Shown: positions 40,718-49,044 of the stretch, in pieces
How the letters are laid out: each line of letters starts with the position of its first letter
How positions within the stretch are numbered: position 1 is the first letter of the stretch
DNA from: Miltoncostaea oceani
GTDB lineage: Bacteria; Actinomycetota; Thermoleophilia; Miltoncostaeales; Miltoncostaeaceae
Assembly: GCF_018141545.1 (NCBI RefSeq)
Contig: NZ_CP064356.1
Span: 2,741,001-2,805,000, forward strand
Length of the DNA: 64,000 nt
Direction of reading: 5' to 3'
Program-made: the position numbers and the translations under genes
Notes under the pieces: model-generated
What the model was told of the DNA's origin: nothing
The model's database searches: none
The model's input: the letters and a program-made list of their open reading frames with translations, nothing else

Positions 40718-41527
40718 GCGCTCCCGCCCCCCGGCCCCGACGGGCGGCCTCCGGGCGCGGACGGTGTAGATCAGCGGGATCTCCGGCGCGCCCTCGGGAA
40801 AGCGGTAGACGCGGGCGTCGTCGTCGCGCCGCAGGAACGGCCAGCGCAGGTGGAGGGTCTCCACCCGCTCGTGGAGGGCCTCGATCACCAGGCCCTCCGC
40901 CAGGAGGGCGCCGACGACCGCGCCGAGCGGGTGGACCCACTCGACCGAGCGGTTGTGCACCGTGACGGCGTCGGGGTCGGCGTAGCTGCCGGACATCTCC
41001 CACGCGAGCGCCTCGCCCTCGCGGTACCGCAGCATCGGGCGTACCTCGTCGTCGGCCATCACCTGCTCGACGGGGTGGAACTCGGTGAGGTGCAGCACGC
41101 CCCCGGGACGCAGCAGGCGGGCGACGACGTCGGCCCAGCGGGTGATGTCGGGCAGCCAGCAGAGCGCGCCGAGGCCGGTGTGGATGACGTCGTAGGTGCA
41201 CCCGAGCGCCTCGGGGGCGTCGTGGACGTCGGCCACCACGAACCGCGCGTCGATGCCGAGCTCGGCCGCGAGGCCACGCGCCGCGGCGATCGCCGCCTCC
41301 GAGAAGTCGAGCCCGGTGACGCGGGCCCCACGCCGGGCCCAGTCCAGCGTCTCGAGGCCGAAGTGGCACTGGAGGTGCAGCAGGTCGCGGCCGTCGACGG
41401 ACCCCATCTCCTCGACCACGAAGGTGGGCAGCGCCGCCGCGCCGGCGCGGAACCCGTCGACGTCGTAGTAGCTGCTCGCGACGTGGATCGGGGCGAGCTC
41501 GTCCCACATGGCGCGGTTCAGCGCCAC
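40715..41527 (-). CDS. SAM-dependent methyltransferase
   Basis: A 270-residue class I methyltransferase of the UbiE/small-molecule type: LLHLQCHFGLETLDWARRGA (about 48-67, motif I as LQCHFGLET), VTGLDFSEAAIAAARGLAAE (motif II region), and DVIHTGLGALCWLPDITRWA (about 112-131). The LQCxFGxxT motif I is a known variant. It lies upstream of the sigma-28-like site of fdtA, so it is probably transcribed separately, although its stop codon supplies part of that promoter. Confidence 0.9.
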   Translation of the reverse strand: MALNRAMWDELAPIHVASSYYDVDGFRAGAAALPTFVVEEMGSVDGRDLLHLQCHFGLETLDWARRGARVTGLDFSEAAIAAARGLAAELGIDARFVVADVHDAPEALGCTYDVIHTGLGALCWLPDITRWADVVARLLRPGGVLHLTEFHPVEQVMADDEVRPMLRYREGEALAWEMSGSYADPDAVTVHNRSVEWVHPLGAVVGALLAEGLVIEALHERVETLHLRWPFLRRDDDARVYRFPEGAPEIPLIYTVRARRPPVGAGGRER

Positions 41528-41580
41528 GGGATCACCGGCCCCGCCGCCGGCGGCGGCGGGGTCCGGGTGGTGCCCTCCGG

Positions 41581-42252
41581 TCAGCCCGTCGGAGCGGTCG
41601 ACGTGTCCGGGACGTCGGTCGTGTCCGGCACGACGTCGGGGACGCCGTCCTCCGCGGTGGTGCCATCGTCGGCCGCGGCGGTGCCGGTCGGGCCGAGCAG
41701 CACGATCACGTCGGCGTCGGGCGCCTGGGCGAGCGCGGGCTCGTCGGCGGACGCCAGCTCCGGGTCGGACAGGCCGAGGTCCTCCGCGACGCGGGCGGCA
41801 CGCGGCGCGGCGCCCTGGCGGTAGAGGACGAGGTCGGACGTGACCGGGAGGGGCGCGTTGCCCTCCGTCACCTCGACGTAGCCGATCTGGCGGGCGTCCT
41901 CGGCGGTGCTGGCGGCCAGGCCGCTCTCACCGGATCCGTTGAGGACGGCGAGCGAGATCGTCGCGCGCGTCCCCTCCGCGCTCGGCTCGACCCCCGCCGA
42001 CACCTCGGCCGCCGGGGCCGTCACGGTCCTCGTCTCGGTGATGGTGGTGGTGCCACCGCCGCCGCTGCTCACGACGTAGCCCACGAAGAGCCCGCCCACC
42101 AGGGCGGCGGCCACGATCGGCAGCCCGAAGGTGCGCGCCCGTGTTGGCGGCCCGCCACGGCGGCGCGGCCGGGGCGGCTCGTCCCAGTCGTCCTCGTCCC
42201 AGTCGGATGGTTCGCGGCTGCTCACGTCGAGCCCCCTCGTCGTCTCGTGCAC
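41581..42252 (-). CDS. Membrane-anchored LytR C-terminal domain protein
   Basis: A 223-residue protein with a cytoplasmic Asp/Glu- then Arg/Pro-rich start, one transmembrane helix (about 42-62, LPIVAAALVGGLFVGYVVSS), and an extracytoplasmic LytR_C-type domain (about 98-180; ISLAVLNGSGESGLAASTAE, with the VLNGSG motif). The C-terminal tail is Asp/Thr/Pro-rich and probably disordered. LytR_C domains occur in cell-wall polymer ligases and stand-alone wall proteins; here no catalytic LCP domain is present. Confidence 0.82.
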   Translation of the reverse strand: MHETTRGLDVSSREPSDWDEDDWDEPPRPRRRGGPPTRARTFGLPIVAAALVGGLFVGYVVSSGGGGTTTITETRTVTAPAAEVSAGVEPSAEGTRATISLAVLNGSGESGLAASTAEDARQIGYVEVTEGNAPLPVTSDLVLYRQGAAPRAARVAEDLGLSDPELASADEPALAQAPDADVIVLLGPTGTAAADDGTTAEDGVPDVVPDTTDVPDTSTAPTG

Positions 42253-42298
42253 GTCCCCACGACTTGCACGGCGACGGCCGGACTCCTGCGCGGGGGGT

Positions 42299-43576
42299 TC
42301 AGCGCAGCCGGACGACCAGGGGGCGCTTCCGGGCCGCGGCGGTCGCCGCCGGGCGCAGCGTGATGGTGCGGTTCACCCACGGGCGGGACGCGTAGCGCTC
42401 GCGTGACGCACGGTCGAGGCCGGTCCAGACGACGACCCGGTACCGCCCGGGACGCAGGCGCACCTGGCGGGCGGGGCGGTCGGGGAACAGGGACGCGACC
42501 TTCCTCGCCCGGCTGAAGACCTGGAGGTTGTAGAAGCGGGCCCGCCGGTCGTGGCGCCACCCGAACCGCACGGCGCGGGGTGCGGCGCTGCCCGCGGGCG
42601 CCGCGCCCGCGGGGCGGCGCACCACGATGCGGGTCGTCATCTCGCGCGTCGTCCCGCCGGGCACCGTCGCCCGCAGCGTCACCCCGTGGACGGCGGGGCG
42701 CGCGCCCGGCGGGATCCCGACGACGACGAGCGCCTGGTGGTCGGCGCCCGCGACCGGAACGATCGTCCCCGGGCTCGGGGCCGCCGACGCGCCGGGAACA
42801 CTGGTGGTGGCGCTCAACGTCACCGCGAGGGCGGGGCCGCGCCCCCCGTGGCGGAGGGTGAAGGGCACCGCGACGACCGACCCCGCGGGGGCGGGGATGC
42901 CGGTGGCGCCGGCGACCACCGCGAGGTCCTGGGTCGCGACGCTCAGGTCGGTCGCGATCTGGCCGCGCCCGGGGGCGTCGGCGCAGACGACGACGCCGTC
43001 GGCGCCGTCGCCCCGCAGGGCGGTCAGGTCGTCGCCGCACGCCACGGGGCGGCTCGCGGGGGTCGCGGCGGTCACGGAGCGGGCGCCGACGACGGGACGG
43101 TACGGAAAGGGACCCGCGAAGGCCGCGCCGGGGGTCGCCGGCAGCCCGAAGTCGGCGCTCACCGCCAGGCCCGCCGCCGACGCCGCGGCGGTGTGTGTGA
43201 ACGGCTCCGACAGGTAGCCGACCCAGCGCATCCCCGGGGGGGCGGGCGCGAGGCGCTGCAGCTCCGCGGCGTAGCCCTCGCTCGCGGCGAACGCCACCCG
43301 GGCCGACGCGAGGGTCGCGGGGGCGGCGGAGCCGGCGGGGATGCGGTACCCGAGCAGCAGCTGGCCGGAGGCGCCCTCCCCCGGCGCGGTGTCGGAGTTG
43401 CCGCGGCCGTTGCAGCCGGAGGTCTGGGCGGCGCACACGACCACCGAGACGCGCACGTCGCCGATCTGGGTCGGCTGCGCCGCCCCGGCGGAGCGGAAGC
43501 CGACGCACCCCGTCGCGAGGGCGGCGATCGCGACGACGGCGGCGCACCCCACCCCCCGCCGCACCCGGCGGGGCAC
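42299..43576 (-). CDS. Predicted lipoprotein of unknown function
   Basis: About 425 residues. An Arg-rich N-terminus precedes a hydrophobic stretch ending in the lipobox LATGC (AAVVAIAALATGCVGF), so the protein is probably lipid-anchored outside the membrane. The mature part is beta-rich with IgG-like stretches (VVAVPFTLRHGGRGPALAVT; TTREMTTRIVVRR), and the C-terminus (FYNLQVFSRARKVASLFPDR) resembles a fibronectin-like sandwich. No enzyme motif is seen. The start is uncertain: GTG at 43574-43576, or GTG 12 bases further in. Confidence 0.65.
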   Translation of the reverse strand: MPRRVRRGVGCAAVVAIAALATGCVGFRSAGAAQPTQIGDVRVSVVVCAAQTSGCNGRGNSDTAPGEGASGQLLLGYRIPAGSAAPATLASARVAFAASEGYAAELQRLAPAPPGMRWVGYLSEPFTHTAAASAAGLAVSADFGLPATPGAAFAGPFPYRPVVGARSVTAATPASRPVACGDDLTALRGDGADGVVVCADAPGRGQIATDLSVATQDLAVVAGATGIPAPAGSVVAVPFTLRHGGRGPALAVTLSATTSVPGASAAPSPGTIVPVAGADHQALVVVGIPPGARPAVHGVTLRATVPGGTTREMTTRIVVRRPAGAAPAGSAAPRAVRFGWRHDRRARFYNLQVFSRARKVASLFPDRPARQVRLRPGRYRVVVWTGLDRASRERYASRPWVNRTITLRPAATAAARKRPLVVRLR

Positions 43577-43584
43577 CGTCCTTA

Positions 43585-44169
43585 TCAGGAGCAGGCCTCG
43601 GGGTACCGCACCTCGGGGAGCTCGCCGACGCTCATCTCGCTGACGTAGCGGCCGGGGATGCGCGCCAGGCGGCCGACGGTGAAGACGTACCGGCGGGTCG
43701 GCTGGGCCTTCGGGCGGGGGCGGTAGACGAGGTCCACGCCGCCGGCGTCGACGTTGCGGATCGCGGCGAACGGCCGGCCGTACCGGCTGCGCACCTCCTC
43801 CTCCGACGACGCGAGCCGCACGCCCCTCGTGGTGAGGTTGTAGAAGTTGATCGACGTCGTCGACCCGACCGTCGCCCGCCGCACGACGCCGTCGGTGAGG
43901 ATGAAGTAGACGCCGTCGTACTCCCCCACCTGCTCGAGGACGGCGCACGACCCGTTCGTCTGGGTGATGCGCAGACGCGACGACGTGGCGGCGCGCGCCT
44001 GGGCGGTCGTCATCCCGATCTTCACCGGGCCGAGGCCGTCGGGGCCGAGGCGCGCCTCGTCGAGCGGTGGGCGGGCGCCCGCGGCCGGCCCGGCGAGGAC
44101 GGCGGCGCCCGCGGCGAGGGCGACGGCGAGCAGGACGGCGGGGCGGCGGACGGTCACGGCGGCGCGCAT
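43585..44169 (-). CDS. Secreted protein of unknown function
   Basis: A 194-residue protein with a signal peptide (PAVLLAVALAAGAAVLAGPA; cleavage near GARP). The mature part begins with a GLGPVKIGMTTAQARAA-type repeat, found in secreted actinobacterial proteins of unknown role, and has a cysteine pair likely to form a disulfide. The next gene follows after 8 bp, so they are probably co-transcribed. ATG at 44167-44169 is chosen; a GTG two codons earlier is possible. Confidence 0.7.
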   Translation of the reverse strand: MRAAVTVRRPAVLLAVALAAGAAVLAGPAAGARPPLDEARLGPDGLGPVKIGMTTAQARAATSSRLRITQTNGSCAVLEQVGEYDGVYFILTDGVVRRATVGSTTSINFYNLTTRGVRLASSEEEVRSRYGRPFAAIRNVDAGGVDLVYRPRPKAQPTRRYVFTVGRLARIPGRYVSEMSVGELPEVRYPEACS

Positions 44170-44250
44170 GATCACCCGTGGGAGGGCTCCGCGTCCAGGC
44201 CCCCGGGCACGGATGCCCGTGCGGATCGGCGCTCCGGTAGCGTCGCCTGC

Positions 44251-45063
44251 GTGGAACGCCCCTCCTCCCCCGACGCCCGCGAGAGCTTCGACCGCAGCGC
44301 CACGGTCTACGACGACCACGTCGCGTTCAACCGCGAGGGCGCGCGGCGCCTGGTCGCCTCGGTCCCGGAGGGGACGTACCCGCGGCTGCTCGACGTCGCG
44401 TGCGGCACGGGCTTCGCCGCCCTCGCGGCGATCCCGCGGCTCGGGGTGGAGCACGTCATCGGGGTGGACGCGTCCGCCGCGATGGTCGGGGTCTTCCGCG
44501 AGCGCCTCGCCGCGCACCCCGGCGTCACCGCCGACCTGCGGGTGTGCGACGTGATGCGCACCGAGGTCCCCGACGGGACGGTCGACCTGGCGCTGTGCGC
44601 GATGGCGCTCCACTGGTTCGAGGAGCGCGCCGCGGCGGTCGCCCTGATGGGGCGGACGCTGGCGCCCGGGGGCGTGCTGGCGGTGCTCGCGCCCGGCCCG
44701 GAGCACGACCGCGAGACGGTGGAGCGGGTGCGCGCCACCGGCGACCACCACCTGATCCGCCTCGCCGACGCGATCGAGGCGAACGAGGTGACGCCCGAGG
44801 CGCTGACCCGCTACCTGTCCGGCGCGGGCCTCGAGGTCCTCGACCTGTGGACCGAGACGCGGTGGCGCGTCACGACGGCCGCGGCGTACGGCGCCCGCCT
44901 CGACGCGGTCGCCAGCCACCTCTGGTCGGACCTCGCCCCCGGCGACCGGGCGGCGGTGGCCGCGCGCCTGCACGCGCTGCTCGACGGCGCCGCCGGGCCG
45001 GACGGCCTCTACCGCTACTCGTTCGTCAAGGTCTTCGGCGTGGCGCGGGCGCCCGGGGCCTGA
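44251..45063 (+). CDS. SAM-dependent methyltransferase
   Basis: A 270-residue class I methyltransferase: RLLDVACGTGFAALAAIPRL (about 45-64; motif I DVACGTG), VIGVDASAAMVGVFRERLAA (motif II), and LALCAMALHWFEERAAAVAL (about 113-132), typical of UbiE/trans-aconitate-type enzymes. The GTG start at 44251 has no strong ribosome binding site. It stands alone on the plus strand, divergent from the secreted-protein pair. Confidence 0.9.
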   Translation: MERPSSPDARESFDRSATVYDDHVAFNREGARRLVASVPEGTYPRLLDVACGTGFAALAAIPRLGVEHVIGVDASAAMVGVFRERLAAHPGVTADLRVCDVMRTEVPDGTVDLALCAMALHWFEERAAAVALMGRTLAPGGVLAVLAPGPEHDRETVERVRATGDHHLIRLADAIEANEVTPEALTRYLSGAGLEVLDLWTETRWRVTTAAAYGARLDAVASHLWSDLAPGDRAAVAARLHALLDGAAGPDGLYRYSFVKVFGVARAPGA

Positions 45064-45167
45064 CCGCCGGGTTCGGCAAGCCCGCAGCGGCATCCGACGG
45101 ATCCCCGATGGCGGCGCCCCCGGGGGGGCGGGAGCATCCCCGGCGCACACGACCGGGGGAGGCACCC

Positions 45168-45794
45168 ATGGACCACGAGGACGTCGCCGTCGCGACCAGG
45201 GGCGAGGAGCTCCTCATCGACGGGCTCATGCGCCACTACGACGCGACGGTGGTGCGCCACGAGGTCGTCGACGCGCCACCCGCGGTCGTCTGGGACGCGC
45301 TGCGCGACCTCGACCTCGCGGAGGTCGGGGCCGGGGCGCCGGTGGCCCGGCTGCTGATGGCGGTGCGGGGCCTCCCGGAGGCCGTCGTGCGGCGGCTGCG
45401 CGGCCGGCCGGCCCCACCGCCGCCGGAGCGGCTGCCGCTGGTCGAGCCGGAGCGGATCGGCTGGATCATGCTCGGGCAGCGGCCCGGCCGGGAGCTGGTG
45501 GTCGGCGCGGTCGGGCACTTCTGGACGCCGTCGATCCGGTGGCGGGAGGACGTCGGGGCGGACGGCTTCGCCGCCTTCGACGAACCGGGGTGGGCGGCGA
45601 TCGCCTGGGGCTTCACGCTGCGGCCCTACGGCGAGGGCCGCACGCTTCTCACCACGGAGTGCCGCACCCACGCCACCGACGCGGCGGCCCGTCGCGGGTT
45701 CCTGCGCTACTGGCGGCTGGTGGGGCCGTTCGCCGCGTACATCATCGGGCTGTCGCCGAAGGCGGTGAAGCGGCACGCGGAGGCGGCGCGGTGA
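45168..45794 (+). CDS. SRPBCC-like (START/Bet v1 fold) protein
   Basis: A 208-residue soluble protein. Residues about 28-175 fit the helix-grip fold: VRHEVVDAPPAVVWDALRDL at the start, WIMLGQRPGRELVVGAVGHF in the middle, and GEGRTLLTTECRTHATDAAA near the end. These proteins bind hydrophobic ligands. A GGGGGAGG ribosome binding site lies 5 bases before ATG 45168. The C-terminal helix ends at 45794, convergent with the VOC gene. Confidence 0.75.
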   Translation: MDHEDVAVATRGEELLIDGLMRHYDATVVRHEVVDAPPAVVWDALRDLDLAEVGAGAPVARLLMAVRGLPEAVVRRLRGRPAPPPPERLPLVEPERIGWIMLGQRPGRELVVGAVGHFWTPSIRWREDVGADGFAAFDEPGWAAIAWGFTLRPYGEGRTLLTTECRTHATDAAARRGFLRYWRLVGPFAAYIIGLSPKAVKRHAEAAR

Positions 45795-45812
45795 CGCTGC
45801 CGGGGCCCGCGG

Positions 45813-46259
45813 TCAGACGGGCGGGTGCTGCCAGCGGAAGAACCCGATGAGGTTGCCGTCGAGGTCGAGCACGGCGAACTCGCGGGTGCCGAAGTCGGTG
45901 GCGGCGACGTCGTCGGAGGCCGGGTGCAGCACGTCGGCGCGGCGCATCTCCTCGAAGAGCGCGTCGACGTCGGCGACCTCGATGCGGCAGCTCGCGGTGC
46001 CGGCGAGGAACGACTCGGCCCCCGAGATCACGGGCTGCTCGCCGGCGTCGGGACGGCCGCGCCAGCGCTCGTCGGTCGCACCCCACAGGTGCAGGACCGC
46101 GTCGTCGCGCGTCAGCACCGCGAAGCCCGTGTCGATGTGGGGCGCGTCGAAGCCGAGGCGGTCGCGGTAGAAGTCGACGGCGGTCCCGACGTCGCGGACG
46201 GGCAGGGCCGGGATGGTGCGGTGCATGCCGGCCGCGGCGCGTCGCGGGGAGGGGGTCAT
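45813..46259 (-). CDS. VOC (glyoxalase/bleomycin-resistance) family protein
   Basis: A 148-residue VOC protein: IPALPVRDVGTAVDFYRDRL (about 15-34) is the first beta-alpha-beta motif, and FAVLDLDGNLIGFFRW (about 129-144) is the closing one, with DPDGN-like GN. The paired histidine and glutamate metal-ligand positions are partly kept (HLWG near 61). Proteins like this bind small toxic compounds. A possible -10 GATACT lies 6 bases before ATG 46259, implying a leaderless transcript; longer starts have no ribosome binding site and run into the SOS box. Confidence 0.82.
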   Translation of the reverse strand: MTPSPRRAAAGMHRTIPALPVRDVGTAVDFYRDRLGFDAPHIDTGFAVLTRDDAVLHLWGATDERWRGRPDAGEQPVISGAESFLAGTASCRIEVADVDALFEEMRRADVLHPASDDVAATDFGTREFAVLDLDGNLIGFFRWQHPPV

Positions 46260-46309
46260 GGGGCGAGTATCGCCCACCGCGGCGGCCGTGACGAACGGGC
46301 CTCGATCAT

Positions 46310-46323
46310 CGAACACATGTTCG
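46310..46323 (+). promoter_or_regulatory. SOS box (LexA operator)
   Basis: CGAACACATGTTCG fits the Gram-positive/actinobacterial LexA consensus CGAACRNRYGTTCG at every position and is preceded by T. It lies 16 bp before the GTG of the 81-residue protein and also upstream of the divergent VOC gene. Confidence 0.85.
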
Positions 46324-46339
46324 CTATCGTGCCCGGCCC

Positions 46340-46585
46340 GTGCACGCCTCCGTCGACGACCTCGTGACGTTCTGCCGCCTCAACATCGGCGAGGACGACG
46401 CCGAGCGCCTCGTGGGCTGGATCGCCTGGCGGACGGGGCGCAACCAGGCGATGGCCGGCGCGGGGCCGGCCATCGAGAGGCTGGAGCACGCCGCCGAGAA
46501 CTGGCTCGACGACGACCGGCGCGGACGCCTGCTGGCGTGGCTCGCGCGGCGGGTGGCCGAGGGCCGGCCGCCGGTCCCGGACTGA
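46340..46585 (+). CDS. Small SOS-box-associated protein of unknown function
   Basis: An 81-residue acidic-to-neutral, helix-rich protein (VDDLVTFCRLNIGEDDAERL, then MAGAGPAIERLEHAAENWLD, then RRGRLLAWLARRVAEGRP). No family is recognised. GTG 46340 follows directly after a possible -10 TATCGT (46325-46330), so it may be leaderless. A LexA box overlaps the promoter, predicting induction by DNA damage. Candidates for such small SOS proteins include cell-division inhibitors and polymerase accessory factors; no transmembrane helix of the division-inhibitor type is seen. Confidence 0.7.
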   Translation: MHASVDDLVTFCRLNIGEDDAERLVGWIAWRTGRNQAMAGAGPAIERLEHAAENWLDDDRRGRLLAWLARRVAEGRPPVPD

Positions 46586-46599
46586 CGGTCCGGGACCGG
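46571..46599. terminator. Bidirectional terminator between convergent genes
   Basis: CCGGTCCCGGAC-TGACG-GTCCGGGACCGG has perfect 12-bp arms. The stop of the 81-residue gene lies in the loop, and fliW ends 8 bp on. It should end transcripts from both sides. Confidence 0.75.
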
Positions 46600-46607
46600 C
46601 CGCGGAC

Positions 46608-47081
46608 TCAGGCCACGGGGCCGTTCATGCGGTGGCGCGTGTGGTACTCGTCGTTCAGCAGCACGACCTGCTTCGCCCGCCGCAGCGCCATGTTCACGAC
46701 GATCGGCGCGCGCAGGTTCACCGTGATCTCGCTGGGGTTGCCCGGCACGGTGAGGATCGCGAAGACGCGGGCGTCCTCGAAGTTCTCGAGGCCGAGGTCC
46801 GTGGCGTCGGCGTCGGCGATCTCCGGGGAGTACTCGGGGAACACGCCCCACGGGTCGGTCACGACGAACGCGTGGAACGGGCGCTCGACGGCCTGGAGCC
46901 AGAACACGCTCGCGCTCGGCCGGCCGTCGCGCTTCACGTGCTCCACGAGGGCGTAGCCCGCGCAGTCGGGGAAGCCGGCCAGCGGCTCGCAGACGGTGAT
47001 GACGCTGTCGGTCGCGATCTCGACCGCGCCGAGGGCCTGGGACGGCACGGCGATCGTGGTCGCCGCGGTGTCGGTGCTCAT
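46608..47081 (-). CDS. fliW: Flagellar assembly factor FliW
   Basis: A 157-residue protein that binds flagellin and CsrA in turn: when flagellin is exported, free FliW sequesters CsrA and lifts repression of flagellin translation. Family features: EPLAGFPDCAGYALVEH near residue 31, PFHAFVVTDPWGVFPEYSPE (about 69-88; the usual PxLxFxVxxP region), and FAILTVPGNPSEITVNLRAPIV (about 110-132). ATG 47081 has a GGTGGAG ribosome binding site; a GTG four codons earlier is less likely. It lies 15 bp after flagellin 2 on the same strand. Confidence 0.94.
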   Translation of the reverse strand: MSTDTAATTIAVPSQALGAVEIATDSVITVCEPLAGFPDCAGYALVEHVKRDGRPSASVFWLQAVERPFHAFVVTDPWGVFPEYSPEIADADATDLGLENFEDARVFAILTVPGNPSEITVNLRAPIVVNMALRRAKQVVLLNDEYHTRHRMNGPVA

Positions 47082-47096
47082 CGTCGGCTCCACCCT

Positions 47097-47927
47097 CTAG
47101 CCGAGGAGCTGCAGGATGCTCTGCGGCGCCTGGTTGGCCTGCGCGAGCATCGCGGTGCCCGACTGCTGCAGGATCTGGTTGCGGGTGAAGTCGATCATCT
47201 CCATCGCCATGTCCGCGTCGCGGATCCGCGACTCGGCGGCCTGGAGGTTCTCGGAGGTCAGCTCCAGCCGGCCGATGGTCTGCTCGAGCCGGTTCTGGAT
47301 GGCGCCCATCGAGGCCCGCTGGCTGTTGACCGAGCGGATGGCGGCGTCGATCGAGGCGATGGCGGCGGTCGCCGACGCGGCCGTCGAGACGGCGATGCCG
47401 GAGACGCCGAGGTCGGAGGCGCTCATCGTGCCGATGGTGAACGCGATCACCTGGGCGCCGTTCGCGCCGACCTGCAGGGTGACGGCGCTCGCCGCGGTCG
47501 CGACGGAGCCCGACAGGATCTTGATCCCGTTGAACTCGGTGTCGGAGGCGACCCGGCCGATCTCGGACGTGATCGACTGGACCTCGCGGTCGAGATTGTT
47601 CCGCTGGAGGTCGGTGAGCGTGCCGTTGGCCGCCTGCACCGCCAGGTCGCGGACGCGCTGCAGCATGTCGCTCACGCCACCGAGGGCGCCGTCGGCGACC
47701 TGCACGAGGCTGACGCCGTCGAGCGCGTTGCGGGAGGCGACGTTCATGCCGCGGATCTGGGTCCGCATCTCCTCGCTGACCGCGAGGCCGGCGGCGTCGT
47801 CGGCGGCGCGGTTGATGCGCAGACCCGAGGAGAGCCGCTCCATCGTGCCACTCAGCTTGTTGTTGGTGGCGGAGAGCTGCCGATGGGCGTTCTGCGCCTC
47901 GACGTTGTTGTAGATCCGCAGACCCAT
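47097..47927 (-). CDS. Flagellin 2
   Basis: A 276-residue short flagellin, same length as flagellin 1 and very similar throughout (NNVEAQNAHRQLSATNNKLS, MERLSSGLRINRAADDAAGL, and the same C-terminal QQSGTAMLAQANQAPQ motif). Differences lie mostly in the D1 helices and central Ala/Ser stretch. The ribosome binding site AAAGGAC carries an AAGGA CsrA-type site about 11 bases from the ATG. It has its own sigma-28-like promoter and is followed by fliW. Two closely matched flagellins could build a segmented or alternately expressed filament. Confidence 0.97.
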   Translation of the reverse strand: MGLRIYNNVEAQNAHRQLSATNNKLSGTMERLSSGLRINRAADDAAGLAVSEEMRTQIRGMNVASRNALDGVSLVQVADGALGGVSDMLQRVRDLAVQAANGTLTDLQRNNLDREVQSITSEIGRVASDTEFNGIKILSGSVATAASAVTLQVGANGAQVIAFTIGTMSASDLGVSGIAVSTAASATAAIASIDAAIRSVNSQRASMGAIQNRLEQTIGRLELTSENLQAAESRIRDADMAMEMIDFTRNQILQQSGTAMLAQANQAPQSILQLLG

Positions 47928-48094
47928 TTCAGAAGTCCTTTCTCGCCTGTCGATCCGCCGCGGTGGCGGCAGCGGGCGGATGCCCGGAGATGACCTGCGA
48001 CGGGACTTCCGTGTCCTTCGTCACCATGTCGTGCCCACCGACCATCCGGGTCGGTGTCCGTCTGCGGACCTCAGGTTCGGGGTCCGCCCCCCGC

Positions 48095-48121
48095 TCATCG
48101 GACCGCGCACCGCGGACTTGA
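48095..48121 (-). promoter_or_regulatory. Sigma-28-like promoter for flagellin 2
   Basis: Minus strand: CTCAAG with core TCAA at 48118-48121, a 15-bp spacer, then TCCGATGA at 48095-48102 (two mismatches to GCCGATAA). The predicted leader to flagellin 2 is about 160 nt. The flgL stop lies 14 bp upstream. Confidence 0.65.
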
Positions 48122-48134
48122 GTTCCGAGTCCCC

Positions 48135-49034
48135 TCACCGCAGGAAATCGACGAGGGAGGGCTGGATCACGCGCGCGCCGGCCGCGAGGGCCGAGCGGTA
48201 GACGGTCTCCTTCATGGTCAGGTCCGTGATCGCCTGGGCCATGTCCACGTCCTCGATCCGCGAGAGCTGGTCGCCCGTCGCGATCTTCTGCGCCTCGAAG
48301 CGGCTGGCCGTGAGCTCGAGCCGGTTGACCTTCGCGGCCTGCTCCCCGCGCAGCGCGCTGATGTTGTCCTGGTGGGCGTCGAGGGCGCCGAGCGACCGGG
48401 TGATCCCGTCGAAGTCGCTCGTCCGCAGGGAGTTCGAGAGGTCGTCGAGCACCGTGAAGATGTCGGCGGTCGCCCCCGGCGGGTCCTGCAGGCGGTCGGC
48501 CGTGATGTTGACGCTGATGACCGAGCCCTGCGCGACCTCGCGGTTGATGAGGCTCGTGTTGACGGGCGCGGCGGCCGTCTCGGTGGCCGGGTCGAAGGGC
48601 GGCCGGTCGGTGGCGGTGCCACCGAAGATGTACCGCCCGCCGATGCTGCTGTTCCCGATCTCGACGAACTGGCTCTTGAGGCTGTCGACCTCCGCCGCGA
48701 TCAGCGCACGCGACTCGGCCGACAGGGTCCCGTTGCCACCCTGCACCGCCAGCTCCCGGGCGCGCTGGGCGACCTCGAGGGCCTGGCCGAGCGCACGGTC
48801 GGTGGTGTTCATCCAGGTGAGCGAGTCGTCGATGTTGCGGCCCCACGCCTCGCCGGCCTTCTGGTCGCGGCGCAGACCGAGGGCGATCGCGATGCCGACG
48901 GGGTCGTCCGACGGGGTGAGGATGCGCTTGCCCGTCGACACCTGTCGCTGCGAGTCGGCGAGCGATCGGTAGTTGCCCTCCAGATCGGCCAGGAAGTTCC
49001 TGGTCATCTGGCCGGTGCTCATGCGGGTGACCAT
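48135..49034 (-). CDS. flgL: Hook-filament junction protein FlgL
   Basis: A 299-residue junction protein (HAP3). N-terminal flagellin-like helices: MTRNFLADLEGNYRSLADSQ, and STGKRILTPSDDPVGIAIAL (about 34-53). The C-terminal helix bears ASRFEAQKIATGDQLSRIED and ends in RVIQPSLVDFLR. The middle domain has SIGGRYIFGGTATDRPPFDP, typical of FlgL. A GGGGGAG ribosome binding site precedes ATG 49034. Next to flgK, as usual. Confidence 0.95.
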   Translation of the reverse strand: MVTRMSTGQMTRNFLADLEGNYRSLADSQRQVSTGKRILTPSDDPVGIAIALGLRRDQKAGEAWGRNIDDSLTWMNTTDRALGQALEVAQRARELAVQGGNGTLSAESRALIAAEVDSLKSQFVEIGNSSIGGRYIFGGTATDRPPFDPATETAAAPVNTSLINREVAQGSVISVNITADRLQDPPGATADIFTVLDDLSNSLRTSDFDGITRSLGALDAHQDNISALRGEQAAKVNRLELTASRFEAQKIATGDQLSRIEDVDMAQAITDLTMKETVYRSALAAGARVIQPSLVDFLR

Positions 49035-49044
49035 CGCGCTCCCC

